A DNA stretch of 64,000 nt from Pseudomonas sp. StFLB209 (GTDB lineage: Bacteria; Pseudomonadota; Gammaproteobacteria; Pseudomonadales; Pseudomonadaceae). Position 1 is the stretch's first letter, and every line of letters starts with the position of its first letter. The DNA lies in contig NZ_AP014637.1 in the NCBI RefSeq assembly GCF_000829415.1, positions 372,001 to 436,000 on the forward strand. Direction: 5' to 3'. Below, piece by piece: positions 8,718 through 18,139 of this stretch. Position numbers and translations under genes: made by a program. The notes under the pieces are model-generated. The model was not told where the DNA came from, did no database searches, and saw only the letters and a list, made by a program, of their open reading frames with translations.

Positions 8718-9734
8718 TCAGCCCCGCTCAACCTGCCCGGCCTTGAATTTCAAGGCCAGCCACACCAATGGCAACCAGCAAAGGACCAGACCTGTCACGC
8801 CATCGACCCAGCCTTTGGCCACCAACAGTGCCCAAGGCAATAACCAGACCAGATTGATCACCAGCACCGCCAGGGTTACCGGCAGATGCCGAGCGTAATG
8901 ACGCGAAGCAAACTGATAGGCATGGCTACGATGCGCTTCATACACTTTCTCGCCGCGCAGCAAACGCCGGATCAGGGTCAAGGTAGCGTCCACCACAAAC
9001 ACGCCGAGCAGGATCAGCCATGCCCAGAACAGTGAAGGCGACACCCAGCCAGCCTGCAAGGACAGTACGCCGAGCACAATGCCCAGAAAACCACTGCCGG
9101 CATCGCCCATGAAAATTCGTGCCGGCGGAAAATTCCAGTACAGGAAACCTGCCACTGCAGCCGCCAGCAATGCGGGGACCAGCACCTGATCGCCAGGCCC
9201 GGTCAGCGCATAGATCAGACACGCACTGCCACACACAGTTACCGCTTCAATGCTGGCGATACCGTCAATGCCATCCATGAAGTTGTACAGGTTGAGCATC
9301 CAGACCAGATAAAACACCGCCAGAACGTTGCCCAGCCAACCCAGCTCCAGTGACCAGCCCAGCAGATGCAGCGGCGCCATACCGCCCAGCCACGCCAGTG
9401 CCCAGATCGCTGCGGCAAAATGCCCAAGCAGACGCCAGCGGGCGGCAATGTGCCCGTGGTCGTCCATAAAACCGATAACCGCCACCAGGCCACCGGCCCC
9501 GGCCAGGGCCATCAGCAGATCGGCAGGCATGCGTCCTGTCGCGCCTAACCACGAAACCGCCAGCAAGAATGCGATGACAATTGATACTCCGCCGCCACGG
9601 GGCGTCGGTATCGAATGCGAACTACGAGCATTGGGAATGTCCATCAGGCTACGAGCCAAGGCATACCTGCGCAGGACTGCAGTCAACAGCAAGGACAACA
9701 GCGCAAATCCGAGAACCCACAACCACTCAACCAT
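8718..9734 (-). CDS. wbpL: WbpL-type undecaprenyl-phosphate glycosyl-1-phosphate transferase
   Basis: 338 residues, about 10-11 membrane helices, WecA/MraY superfamily. It attaches the first sugar phosphate of O-antigen to undecaprenyl phosphate at the inner face of the inner membrane. The cytoplasmic motifs are intact: RGGG at 46-49, the Asp pair D91-D92 in GFMDDHGH, NLYNFMDGIDG at 147-157 and MGDAGS at 208-213, plus the late basic HRSHAYQ motif. The start at 9734 overlaps the end of wbpV by 8 bases, so translation is probably coupled. A longer frame upstream is rejected because it runs inside wbpV. Confidence 0.93.
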   Translation of the reverse strand: MVEWLWVLGFALLSLLLTAVLRRYALARSLMDIPNARSSHSIPTPRGGGVSIVIAFLLAVSWLGATGRMPADLLMALAGAGGLVAVIGFMDDHGHIAARWRLLGHFAAAIWALAWLGGMAPLHLLGWSLELGWLGNVLAVFYLVWMLNLYNFMDGIDGIASIEAVTVCGSACLIYALTGPGDQVLVPALLAAAVAGFLYWNFPPARIFMGDAGSGFLGIVLGVLSLQAGWVSPSLFWAWLILLGVFVVDATLTLIRRLLRGEKVYEAHRSHAYQFASRHYARHLPVTLAVLVINLVWLLPWALLVAKGWVDGVTGLVLCWLPLVWLALKFKAGQVERG

Positions 9735-10704
9735 GCTTTTTATTTTCCAGATAATGATTCGCGGTTTCGCGCAGCGCCTGATCGACACTTACCGGCGGCC
9801 GCCAATCCAACAGCGTACAGGTCTGCTCGATGTCGACCTGCAAAGAGCCGCACAGGCGCTGCGAAAACGCCCGCTTGCCCAATAGCGCGGCCAGTGTGCT
9901 CAACAACCACATTGGCACTGGCAATAACCTGGCGGGCTTGCCCAATGCCTTGCCAACACGCTTGAGTAATTCAGTGGTCGACAGATCCTGCGCATCACTG
10001 ACCAGCAAGGTCTGGTTGGCCGCGCCTGGATGTGCCAGGCAAGTCACCAGCAGGTCCACCAGATTCTCCAGCGCCACCAGACTACGCCGGTTGTTTATCG
10101 CCCCCAACGGCAGAGGAACACCTTTGTCCAGCCAGCGCATCATGTTCAGAAAGTTGGCCTTGACCCCAGGCCCATAAACCAGCACAGGACGGACGATGAC
10201 CACCTCCATGCCAGTACGCGCAGCCAGCTCACGCAGTTGCTGCTCGGCGGCCTGCTTTGACACGCCATAGGGATCTTCAGGGCGACCGGGGTCACTGGCC
10301 TTGAAAGGCGAGCCAGCCAGCGAGTACTCGCCGTTGACCTTGATCGAGCTGATAAATACGAATCTTCTGACACCTGCGGCAACCGCCTGTTCCGCAAGGT
10401 TAAGCGTCGCTGCCACGTTAGCCTGGAAATATTCCGCCTGCGGGTCGACGGCAGACTCGTCGAGTACATGAACTCTGGCGGCGCAGTGCACAACCACATC
10501 GATACCTGCGACAAACTCATGCCAGCGGTTATCGGCAGACAGGTCATCGACCATGACCACTTCAACCGCCGGGTCCAGCCCGTGCCCAACCTGACGCACA
10601 GCCGCCCGCACGCAGGGCACCTCAAGGGCAACCAGACGCCGTACCAGAGCCCGGCCAACAAATCCTGTCGCGCCCGTTACCGCAACCGCTACAGGCTGGC
10701 GCAT
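9727..10704 (-). CDS. wbpV: WbpV-type NAD-dependent UDP-sugar epimerase/reductase
   Basis: 325 residues, extended SDR family. The nucleotide motif TGATGFVG is at 10-17, the serine site is in FISSIKVNGE and the catalytic Tyr-Lys pair in DPYGVSKQAAEQQL. In Pseudomonas O-antigen loci this protein acts with WbpM and WbpL to make the first sugar (FucNAc or QuiNAc). The ATG at 10704 (MRQPVAVAVTGATG) is chosen since the family begins just before the Rossmann strand; the 27-codon upstream extension lacks homology. Its last 8 bases overlap wbpL. Which sugar is formed cannot be decided from sequence. Confidence 0.88.
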   Translation of the reverse strand: MRQPVAVAVTGATGFVGRALVRRLVALEVPCVRAAVRQVGHGLDPAVEVVMVDDLSADNRWHEFVAGIDVVVHCAARVHVLDESAVDPQAEYFQANVAATLNLAEQAVAAGVRRFVFISSIKVNGEYSLAGSPFKASDPGRPEDPYGVSKQAAEQQLRELAARTGMEVVIVRPVLVYGPGVKANFLNMMRWLDKGVPLPLGAINNRRSLVALENLVDLLVTCLAHPGAANQTLLVSDAQDLSTTELLKRVGKALGKPARLLPVPMWLLSTLAALLGKRAFSQRLCGSLQVDIEQTCTLLDWRPPVSVDQALRETANHYLENKKHG

Positions 10705-10815
10705 TCCCTGACTCTCAATATCTGACCTCTGAACACGGAAAAAACACGGATGGGTAATTCCAATAAGCAGCAAGTTTAACATCATGGCAGCCTGGCTGAC
10801 CGACTGGACGCAGGA

Positions 10816-12234
10816 TCAGCTATCACCGGGAATCAACAACTGCAGCGGCCTGTCGCCGGTCGCATAAAGCTGTTCAAGCGCCTTGCCCAGCGCACGTTTG
10901 GCAGGTATTTCGCCGTGCACCAGACGTATTTCTGAGGGCCAACGCTGCATGTCACGCACAAACGCCAACAACCCCGATTGATCGGCGTGCGCGGAGTAAC
11001 CCGCCACCGTGCTGACCCCTGCCCGGATAGCAAAGCGTTGCCCGTCAAGCGACACCTCACCCTGCCCCGCCGCCTGCTGTATCAGTGAACCCGGCGTGCC
11101 CCTGGCCTGATAACCGACAAACAGCACATGGTGACGGGGCTCTTGCAGCATCGCCTTGAGGTAATTGACGATCCGGCCACCCACACACATGCCATGCCCG
11201 GCAATCACAATGGCGGGTCGCAACGTACTGCTCAGGTAGTTGACCACTTGCTGGTGCTGCGCGTGGCTGTCGATGGTAATCAACTGCGCGAATGCCAACG
11301 GTGCCCGACCCTCTGCCAGTCGTTGCTGCGCATCGTCATCCCAGTGCGCCTTGCATGCCTGATAGACCTGGGTAAAGCGGCTGGCCAGTGGCGAGTCAAG
11401 AATCACTGGCAGTTGCTGCCAGTCGATGTGCGCCAGCGCCTGCGGACAATCACCTGCCGGTAACTGCCCAGGCAGCGCCTTGCGCTGCAGAATATCCTCA
11501 AGCTCGTACAACAGCTCTTGCGTGCGGCCAATGCTGAATGCCGGCAACAGCACGGTGCCGCCATCAACCAGCGCCTGATCGATGAGCTTTTCGAGGCGCT
11601 GCTGACGATTGCCGCGATCCTTATGCAAACGGTCGCCATAGGTGCTCTCAAGCACCAGGATGTCAGCGTACTCAGGTGCACGCAGGTCGCGCAGGATCGG
11701 CGTCTGGCAAGCGCCAAGATCGCCGGAAAACACCACCCGTGTTGCGCGCCCGTCCTCCCCATGGCGAACATCACATTCAACATACGCCGAACCGAGGATA
11801 TGCCCCGCCCTTTGCAGACGCAATCGGCAACATGACAGGGCTGTGCCGGGCAACTCGAACCACTGATCAAAGGCCAAGACCACCAGCTGCCGTTCGAGCT
11901 GGCGCAGCAGAGCCTTGTCCGCTACAGCGCAGTGCCTCAACACATCATCGATAACCAGCGGCAACAGCCTGGCGGACGGCTCGGTGCACAGCACAGGCCC
12001 ACGGTAGCCGGCAGCCAGAAGCGCTGGCAGGCGGCCGACATGGTCGTTGTGAACATGGGTGATCACCAGCGCTTTGATTACGCCCAGATCCATATCAGGC
12101 GCTGTCATGCTCAATTCGCCACTGTCCGCACCACAGTCAATCAGCAGGCTTTCATGAGGCGCCATAAACAGCTGGTGACACGACCCCGTAACCCGCTCGA
12201 TCGCGCCATGGTGAACAATATGCGGGTAATCCAT
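10816..12234 (-). CDS. Metallo-beta-lactamase/beta-CASP RNA exonuclease-like protein
   Basis: 472 residues. The metallo-beta-lactamase signature is H60-V-H62-N-D64-H65, followed by an HILGSAY region, the FSGDLG strand, and a beta-CASP insert with the late histidine motifs IAGHGMCVGGRI and GYSAHADQSGLLAFV. These define the RNA-processing exonuclease group (YSH1/CPSF-like), which cleaves RNA with two zinc ions. The ATG at 12234 follows GGAGGAAG. It sits within the O-antigen locus borders, 111 bases upstream of wbpV; I see nothing linking it to polysaccharide synthesis. Confidence 0.88.
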   Translation of the reverse strand: MDYPHIVHHGAIERVTGSCHQLFMAPHESLLIDCGADSGELSMTAPDMDLGVIKALVITHVHNDHVGRLPALLAAGYRGPVLCTEPSARLLPLVIDDVLRHCAVADKALLRQLERQLVVLAFDQWFELPGTALSCCRLRLQRAGHILGSAYVECDVRHGEDGRATRVVFSGDLGACQTPILRDLRAPEYADILVLESTYGDRLHKDRGNRQQRLEKLIDQALVDGGTVLLPAFSIGRTQELLYELEDILQRKALPGQLPAGDCPQALAHIDWQQLPVILDSPLASRFTQVYQACKAHWDDDAQQRLAEGRAPLAFAQLITIDSHAQHQQVVNYLSSTLRPAIVIAGHGMCVGGRIVNYLKAMLQEPRHHVLFVGYQARGTPGSLIQQAAGQGEVSLDGQRFAIRAGVSTVAGYSAHADQSGLLAFVRDMQRWPSEIRLVHGEIPAKRALGKALEQLYATGDRPLQLLIPGDS

Positions 12235-12564
12235 GCAACTTCCTCCAGCAACCTGTTCAGTTCGGGAGGCATTGTGCCTTGGGGAGAGGCACTTTCAAGC
12301 CGGGACGGGGATGCCCAGAAAGCCGGATTTTTGCAGCAAGATAGCCGAAGAAGGTCGGATTTAATCCGAAAAAGCTGAAACTCAAGAATTAACCTGAGCA
12401 TTTAATCGAACATTCGCTCACAAGGTGATGAATATTCCTACAAGCGTAGAGAACATAGGCTACACAATAGCGAGAAAAATATCAGCCAAGCCTGTAGGCA
12501 AGCATGGCAGCAGCAGGCACAGCGCCCATAGCCCTGAGCTAAAGGACGTCTGCCGCTATCCCCA
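12235..12564. other. 330-base gap at the O-antigen locus position
   Basis: Between the beta-CASP gene and lapA, where O-antigen genes (wzz, wzx, wzy, transferases) usually lie in Pseudomonas. I see no ORF with coding character and no ops/JUMPstart-like element (GGCGGTAG). There is a small palindrome TCGGATTTAATCCGA near 12355-12369 and a more AT-rich middle part (12370-12490). It may hold the promoter of the beta-CASP gene. Confidence 0.5.
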
Positions 12565-12807
12565 TCAGGCGGTACGACTGGAGGCCGAACGCTTGGTCCG
12601 CAAGCTACCAAACCAGGCCAGCACAGGACCGATCAACATGCCCAGTAACAACGCCAGGATAACAGGCACAGCCAGCGCCAGCTCAGGTGCCGACCAACCG
12701 AAGAACACCAGGCCTACAGGCTGACGGTTCTCCAGGACGAACACTGTGGTCACCAGCACCAACAGCAAGACGATGGTTACCGCCAGCACTCGTTTGAAAA
12801 TACGCAT
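12565..12807 (-). CDS. lapA: LapA-domain (DUF1049) inner-membrane protein
   Basis: 80 residues with two membrane helices (about 5-25 and 42-65) and a basic cytoplasmic tail (LRTKRSASSR). The pattern FVLENRQPVGLVFFGWSAPELALAVPVIL is typical of lipopolysaccharide assembly protein A, which in E. coli works with LapB in regulating LpxC and LPS assembly. The TPR/rubredoxin partner lapB is not adjacent here. The ATG is immediately next to the ihfB stop (no gap), so the two are co-translated. Confidence 0.88.
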   Translation of the reverse strand: MRIFKRVLAVTIVLLLVLVTTVFVLENRQPVGLVFFGWSAPELALAVPVILALLLGMLIGPVLAWFGSLRTKRSASSRTA

Positions 12808-13125
12808 TCACTGATCCTTTTCTACGCTGTAGCCCATCGCCTCTTCTTCCTCATTCACCCGATCACGCAGCTCTTTACCGGGCTTGAAGTGAGGAACGAA
12901 CTTGCCGTCCAGGCTTACCGACTGGCCGGTCTTCGGATTGCGCCCAACACGGGGAGCACGATAATGCAATGAGAAGCTGCCAAACCCGCGGATCTCGATT
13001 CGATCGCCGGTAGCCAGACATTGAGACATTTGTTCAAGCATGGTCTTGATAGCCAACTCGACATCCTTGGATGAGAGAAGACCCTGATGGGTGACAATTC
13101 GTTCGATCAACTCCGACTTCGTCAT
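12808..13125 (-). CDS. ihfB: Integration host factor subunit beta
   Basis: 105 residues. A DNABII protein that, with IhfA, bends DNA sharply at specific sites. Visible features are the N-terminal helices [10 protein letters not shown], the [11 protein letters not shown] core strand and the beta-arm with [10 protein letters not shown] carrying the intercalating proline. An acidic tail after residue 92 ([15 protein letters not shown]) is longer than in E. coli and usual in Pseudomonas. It sits between rpsA and lapA in the standard rpsA-ihfB order. Confidence 0.97.
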   Translation of the reverse strand: MTKSELIERIVTHQGLLSSKDVELAIKTMLEQMSQCLATGDRIEIRGFGSFSLHYRAPRVGRNPKTGQSVSLDGKFVPHFKPGKELRDRVNEEEEAMGYSVEKDQ

Positions 13126-13364
13126 ATTTTTCCCTTCTTTTTCAAGCAGCTAGATCAGTGCTTCGAAGGTTTTAGCATGACCGGATGATTTTGAACAGCC
13201 TGCATCTTGACTTATGTGCGGCCTGGTTGATACGGCATATTCAGGTGACGAGAGGATGACGCGCGGCAGCTTGCAGCCCGCCTCGCTTTGCGCCAGACCG
13301 GATGGATTTGCATCGCGCAACAAGGGCGCCCGGGATGAGTGACGAAATATTTCTTGCGCGCACA

Positions 13365-13392
13365 AAAAAGGGCGACCGAAGTCGCCCTTTTT
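13365..13392 (-). terminator. Rho-independent terminator of rpsA
   Basis: 12-base stem (AAAAAGGGCGAC, loop CGAA, GTCGCCCTTTTT) 16 bases beyond the rpsA stop, symmetrical in A/T tracts. It separates rpsA from ihfB, so ihfB needs a promoter in 13126-13364. Confidence 0.88.
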
Positions 13393-13408
13393 CAATGGAT
13401 CACAGAAC

Positions 13409-15094
13409 TCAGTTCTGCTTTTCCATTTGAGCACGCAGCAGGTCACCGATAGTGGTAGGACCAGTGCTTTCAGTAGCTTCTGGCTTGTTGCGCAGGCTCT
13501 GAATGGCTTCTTTCTCGTCTTCGACGTCTTTCGACTTGATCGACAGGTTGATTACGCGGCTCTTGCGGTCAACGCTGATGATCTTGGCTTCGATCTCTTC
13601 GCCTTCTTTCAGAACGTTACGCGCGTCTTCAACGCGGTCACGGCTGATTTCGGAAGCTTTCAGAGTCGCTTCGATGTCGTCGGCCAGAACGATGATGGCG
13701 CCTTTGGCGTCAACTTCTTTCACGGTACCGCGAACGATCGCGCCCTTGTCATTGACAGTGACGTACTCGGAGAACGGATCGCTTTCCAGTTGCTTGATAC
13801 CCAGGGAGATGCGCTCACGCTCCGGGTCAACCGACAGGATAACGGTGTCCAGCTCGTCGCCCTTCTTGAAACGACGAACGGCTTCTTCACCGGCTTCGTT
13901 CCAGGAGATGTCGGACAGGTGAACCAGACCGTCGATGCCGCCGTCCAGACCAATGAAGATACCGAAATCGGTGATCGACTTGATGGTGCCGGAGATACGG
14001 TCGCCCTTGTTGAACTGGCCAGAGAAGTCTTCCCATGGGTTGGACTTGCACTGTTTGATGCCCAGGGAGATACGACGACGCTCTTCGTCGATGTCCAGAA
14101 CCATGACTTCCACTTCGTCGCCAACCTGAACGACTTTCGACGGGTGGATGTTTTTGTTGGTCCAGTCCATTTCGGAAACGTGCACCAGACCTTCCACGCC
14201 TTCTTCCAGCTCTGCGAAGCAGCCGTAGTCGGTCAGGTTGGTAACGCGTGCAGTAACGCGGGTGCTCTCTGGGTAACGAGCCTTGATAGCAACCCATGGG
14301 TCTTCGCCCAGTTGCTTCAGACCCAGCGAAACGCGGTTGCGCTCGCGATCGTACTTCAGAACCTTGACATCGATCTCATCGCCAACATTGACGATTTCCG
14401 ATGGGTGCTTGATACGCTTCCAGGCCATGTCGGTGATGTGCAGCAGGCCATCGACGCCGCCCAGATCCACGAATGCGCCGTAGTCGGTGAGGTTCTTGAC
14501 GATACCCTTGACTTGCTGGCCTTCCTGCAGGGATTCCAGCAGCGCTTCGCGCTCTGCACTGTTCTCGGCTTCCAGGACACTGCGACGGGAAACGACAACG
14601 TTGTTGCGCTTCTGGTCCAGCTTGATGACCTTGAACTCGAGCTCTTTGCCTTCGAGGTGGGTAGTGTCGCGAACCGGACGAACGTCGACCAGCGAGCCCG
14701 GCAGGAACGCACGGATGCCGTTGACGTCGACGGTGAAACCGCCCTTGACCTTGCCGTTGATGACGCCCTTGACCACTTCTTCAGCGGCGAAAGCTGCTTC
14801 CAGAACAATCCAGCACTCAGCGCGCTTGGCTTTTTCGCGGGACAGCTTGGTTTCGCCAAAGCCGTCTTCGACCGCGTCCAGCGCAACGTGCACTTCGTCA
14901 CCGACCTTGATGGTCAGCTCGCCAGCGTCGTTGTAGAACTGCTCGAGCGGGATGACGCCCTCGGACTTCAGGCCAGCGTGTACGGTTACCCAGTCGCCGT
15001 CGATGTCGACAACGATACCGGTAATGATTGCGCCTGGCTGAAGATTCAGGGTTTTCAGGCTTTCTTCAAAAAGTTCTGCAAAGCTTTCGCTCAT
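13409..15094 (-). CDS. rpsA: 30S ribosomal protein S1
   Basis: 561 residues with six S1/OB repeats: two N-terminal domains that bind the ribosome and four that bind mRNA, including the strongly conserved [21 protein letters not shown] (third) and [24 protein letters not shown] (fourth) repeats. S1 brings mRNAs with weak Shine-Dalgarno sequences to the 30S subunit. The start [13 protein letters not shown] at 15094 follows CAGGAATTAAA; the 13-codon upstream extension lies in the leader. cmk is directly upstream on the same strand, the standard cmk-rpsA-ihfB order. Confidence 0.98.
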   Translation of the reverse strand: MSESFAELFEESLKTLNLQPGAIITGIVVDIDGDWVTVHAGLKSEGVIPLEQFYNDAGELTIKVGDEVHVALDAVEDGFGETKLSREKAKRAECWIVLEAAFAAEEVVKGVINGKVKGGFTVDVNGIRAFLPGSLVDVRPVRDTTHLEGKELEFKVIKLDQKRNNVVVSRRSVLEAENSAEREALLESLQEGQQVKGIVKNLTDYGAFVDLGGVDGLLHITDMAWKRIKHPSEIVNVGDEIDVKVLKYDRERNRVSLGLKQLGEDPWVAIKARYPESTRVTARVTNLTDYGCFAELEEGVEGLVHVSEMDWTNKNIHPSKVVQVGDEVEVMVLDIDEERRRISLGIKQCKSNPWEDFSGQFNKGDRISGTIKSITDFGIFIGLDGGIDGLVHLSDISWNEAGEEAVRRFKKGDELDTVILSVDPERERISLGIKQLESDPFSEYVTVNDKGAIVRGTVKEVDAKGAIIVLADDIEATLKASEISRDRVEDARNVLKEGEEIEAKIISVDRKSRVINLSIKSKDVEDEKEAIQSLRNKPEATESTGPTTIGDLLRAQMEKQN

Positions 15095-15217
15095 TTTAAT
15101 TCCTGTGTGATCAAGGGCGAAGAATACGCCCATCTGCCACGTTCCAGACCACGTGGGTTTCGTTCATGTAAAAGGAAGCCTGCAGGATGTAGTCTGGTCT
15201 CCCGCATGGCTCCTTGA
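15095..15217 (-). promoter_or_regulatory. rpsA leader with hairpins
   Basis: 123-base gap between cmk and rpsA. On the minus strand it can form GGGCG...CGCCC (15115-15131) near the ribosome site and a CCACG/CGTGG stem (about 15137-15157). Folded leaders upstream of rpsA take part in S1 autoregulation in gammaproteobacteria; that role here is inferred from position only. Confidence 0.35.
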
Positions 15218-15907
15218 TCATCCCGTGATATCGCGCAGGGCGACTTCACTGAGGATGCGTTGCAACACCTGGTCGATTGATAACTCGGTGGAGTCCAGCT
15301 GAATGGCGTCGTGCGCCGGCTTGAGCGGGGCTACCGCTCGCTGGGTGTCACGCTCGTCGCGAACACGTATCTCATCTAGCAGACTCGACAGACTAACATC
15401 ATCACCCTTGGCCTTCAACTGCAGGTAACGACGACGCGCGCGTTCTTCGGCACTGGCGGTCAGGAAAATCTTCAATGGCGCATCGGGAAACACCACGGTC
15501 CCCATGTCCCGACCGTCAGCGACCAGACCCGGTTGCTCCTGAAAAGCCCGCTGACGCTGCAACAAAGCGTCCCGCACTGCCGGCAGCGAAGCCACTTGAG
15601 ACGCGCCACTGCCGACCTGCTCGTTGCGGATCGCATGGGTCACGTCTTCCCCTTCAAGAATGATGCGCTGCTGCTGACCGTTGTCACCGACCTCGAATTG
15701 CACATCGAGGTGCGCTGCCAGCAATTTGAGCGCCTCTTCATTGGTCAGGTCGACCCCGTGGTTACTGGCCGCGAAGGCCAGCAAACGGTACAGCGCACCA
15801 GAATCGAGCAGACACCAGCCCAACTGGGTCGCCAGCAAACCGGCAATAGTGCCTTTGCCCGAACCACTGGGTCCGTCAATGGTGATGACAGGTGCTTTGA
15901 TTTTCAC
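15218..15907 (-). CDS. cmk: Cytidylate kinase
   Basis: 229 residues. Phosphorylates CMP and dCMP with ATP. The P-loop GPSGSGKGT is at residues 12-20; the CMP-binding region DSGALYR and the [13 protein letters not shown] motif are intact, as is the lid R-A-R-R-R. The start is a GTG at 15907 ([12 protein letters not shown]) with AGAGGAA 6 bases upstream, and it overlaps the tyrA-aroA stop as GTGA. This is the family length; a 14-codon upstream extension lies within aroA. Translation is probably coupled to aroA. Confidence 0.97.
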   Translation of the reverse strand: MKIKAPVITIDGPSGSGKGTIAGLLATQLGWCLLDSGALYRLLAFAASNHGVDLTNEEALKLLAAHLDVQFEVGDNGQQQRIILEGEDVTHAIRNEQVGSGASQVASLPAVRDALLQRQRAFQEQPGLVADGRDMGTVVFPDAPLKIFLTASAEERARRRYLQLKAKGDDVSLSSLLDEIRVRDERDTQRAVAPLKPAHDAIQLDSTELSIDQVLQRILSEVALRDITG

Positions 15908-18135
15908 GATTGTTCCTCTTGCGCGACGGACATGCCAACCTGGGCGCACAGTGCCAGGAAATTGGGAAAGGATGTCACGACATTGGCACAGTCGCGGATC
16001 CGTATGGGCGCCGAGGCCCGCAAAGCGGCAACGCTGAACGCCATCGCAACGCGATGATCGCCACGGGCATCCAGCTCACCGCCCGTAAAAGTACCACCGT
16101 CGATAATGATGCCATCGGCGGTTGGCTCGACCTTGATACCCAATACCTGCAAACCGTCTGCCATGATCTGGATCCGGTCACTGTCACGGGCGCGCAACTC
16201 CTGGGCACCACGCAACACCGTGCGACCACGCGCGCAGGCTGCCGCGATGAACACCACCGCAAATTCGTCGACGGCCAGCGGTATCAACGCCTCGGGAATC
16301 TCGATACCGGTCAGCGGCGCCGAGCGCACCCGCAGATCGGCGACCGGCTCACCGCCAGCCTGACGCGGGTTCTCCAGCTCGATATCGGCCCCCATCAGAC
16401 GCAGGATATCGATCACACCCGTGCGGGCCGGGTTGAGGCCGACGTGCTCAAGCAGCAACTCGGAACCCTCGGCAATCGAGGCGGCGACCAAAAAGAACGC
16501 TGCGCAAGACATATCCGCTGGCACCTCGATGCGCGTGCCGTTCAGCCGATGCCCCGGCTCGATACTCAAGCGCCCCGCGCTGCGCTGGATCGGGTAACCA
16601 AACCCTTCCAGCAGCCGCTCGGTATGATCGCGAGTCGGTGTCGGCTCAATAATCGTAGTACGCCCTTGGGCATACAGCCCTGCCAGTAACAAGCAGGACT
16701 TGACCTGCGCACTGGCAGTCGGCGCCTCAAAGACCTGCCCGACCAGTTGTCGGCCACCGCGAATGGTCAGCGGCGGACGACCCTCAGCGCCACTCTCGAC
16801 GACCGCCCCCATGGCCCGCAATGGCTCGGCGACGCGGTTCATGGAACGCCGCGATAACGTGGCATTGCCGGTCAGGGTGCTGTCGAAGCTCTGCGCAGCC
16901 AGCAAACCGGCCAGCAGGCGCATCGAGGTCCCGGAGTTACCCAGGTAGATCGCCCCCGGCGCCGACTTCAGACCGTGCAGGCCAACGCCGTGGATCGCCA
17001 CCCGGCCCTGATGCGGGCCTTCGATAACCACGCCCATGTCACGGAACGCCTGCAGGGTCGCCAGGGCATCTTCACCCTCAAGCAAACCCTCGACCTCGGT
17101 AACGCCTTCAGCCAGCGAGCCGAGAATGATCGCCCGGGTGGAAATCGACTTGTCGCCCGGCACTCGCACCCGACCAGCCAGCCGCCCGCCGGGGCTCGCC
17201 ACAAACGCCAGATCAGCAGCCACCTCAGGTTCGACATAGGCACGCCGGGCAAGAATCTTGCCGAAATGCTCACGCGCCATGCGCGCCCGGGTGAACACAC
17301 CGAGCAACTGGTGACCATCGCCTGCCTCGACCGCCTCGCGCAGCGCATCCAGATCGCTGCGATAGGTGTCCAGGGTCCGCAGCACCGCTTCGCGGTTGGC
17401 CAGGAAGATGTCATGCCACATCACCGGATCACTGCCGGCGATACGGGTAAAGTCGCGAAACCCTCCCGCCGCGTAGCGGAAGATTTCCAGGTTTTCGTTA
17501 CGCTTGGCCAGCGAGTCAACCAGGTTGAATGCCAGCAGATGCGGCAAGTGACTGGTCGCGGCCAGCACTTCATCATGACGCTCGACGCGCATGTGCTCGA
17601 CATCCGCGCCCAGTGCAGCCCACAACTGATGCACCACGCTGACCGCGTCCGGATCGGTCTGCGGCAGCGGCGTGAGGATTACCTTGTGGCGACGGAACAG
17701 GTCGGCATTCGAGGCTTCGACGCCGCTCTGCTCAGAACCGGCAATCGGATGCCCAGGCACGAATCGCGCCGGCATTGCACCGAATGCTTCTTGCGCGGCA
17801 CGCACCACATTGCCCTTGGCGCTGCCGACATCGGTGAGGATGGCGTTGCCAAGGTCCAGCGGCGCCAAACGCGCCAGGACCTTCTCCATGCCCAGTATCG
17901 GCACCGCCAACTGGATCACGTCGGCGCCCTCACAGGCCTTGGCCAGATCCTCTTCGCAACGGTCCACCACGCCCAACTCGACCGCCAGGCGGCGCGACTG
18001 GGCATTGAGGTCAACCCCCACCACCTCGTGGCACAAACCGCTCTGGCGAATACCCTTGGCAAAGGAGCCACCGATCAGACCGAGCCCGACCACCACCAGG
18101 CGGCCGATCAGCGGCCCGTTGGATTGCACACTCAT
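15904..18135 (-). CDS. aroA: Bifunctional prephenate dehydrogenase / EPSP synthase (TyrA-AroA fusion)
   Basis: 743 residues in two parts. The N-terminal part (about 1-290) is a TyrA dehydrogenase with nucleotide motif GLGLIGGS at 17-24 and the substrate histidine region SHLPHLLAF. The C-terminal part (from about 305) is 5-enolpyruvylshikimate-3-phosphate synthase with [32 protein letters not shown] and [10 protein letters not shown]. The fused arrangement is usual in Pseudomonas. RDHTE, GDKS and SAQVK resemble the class II synthase signatures. The gene begins 4 bases after the pheA stop; many Pseudomonas have hisC2 between them, and here there is none. Confidence 0.95.
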   Translation of the reverse strand: MSVQSNGPLIGRLVVVGLGLIGGSFAKGIRQSGLCHEVVGVDLNAQSRRLAVELGVVDRCEEDLAKACEGADVIQLAVPILGMEKVLARLAPLDLGNAILTDVGSAKGNVVRAAQEAFGAMPARFVPGHPIAGSEQSGVEASNADLFRRHKVILTPLPQTDPDAVSVVHQLWAALGADVEHMRVERHDEVLAATSHLPHLLAFNLVDSLAKRNENLEIFRYAAGGFRDFTRIAGSDPVMWHDIFLANREAVLRTLDTYRSDLDALREAVEAGDGHQLLGVFTRARMAREHFGKILARRAYVEPEVAADLAFVASPGGRLAGRVRVPGDKSISTRAIILGSLAEGVTEVEGLLEGEDALATLQAFRDMGVVIEGPHQGRVAIHGVGLHGLKSAPGAIYLGNSGTSMRLLAGLLAAQSFDSTLTGNATLSRRSMNRVAEPLRAMGAVVESGAEGRPPLTIRGGRQLVGQVFEAPTASAQVKSCLLLAGLYAQGRTTIIEPTPTRDHTERLLEGFGYPIQRSAGRLSIEPGHRLNGTRIEVPADMSCAAFFLVAASIAEGSELLLEHVGLNPARTGVIDILRLMGADIELENPRQAGGEPVADLRVRSAPLTGIEIPEALIPLAVDEFAVVFIAAACARGRTVLRGAQELRARDSDRIQIMADGLQVLGIKVEPTADGIIIDGGTFTGGELDARGDHRVAMAFSVAALRASAPIRIRDCANVVTSFPNFLALCAQVGMSVAQEEQS

Positions 18136-18139
18136 GATT

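Noticed and set aside
12235..12564. A hidden wzz or other O-antigen gene fragment.
   Set aside because: Both strands read through without a credible ORF or recognisable motif.
13427..15217. A 596-codon open frame opposite rpsA.
   Set aside because: Antisense to the six S1 repeats; its repeated pattern merely mirrors the rpsA repeats.
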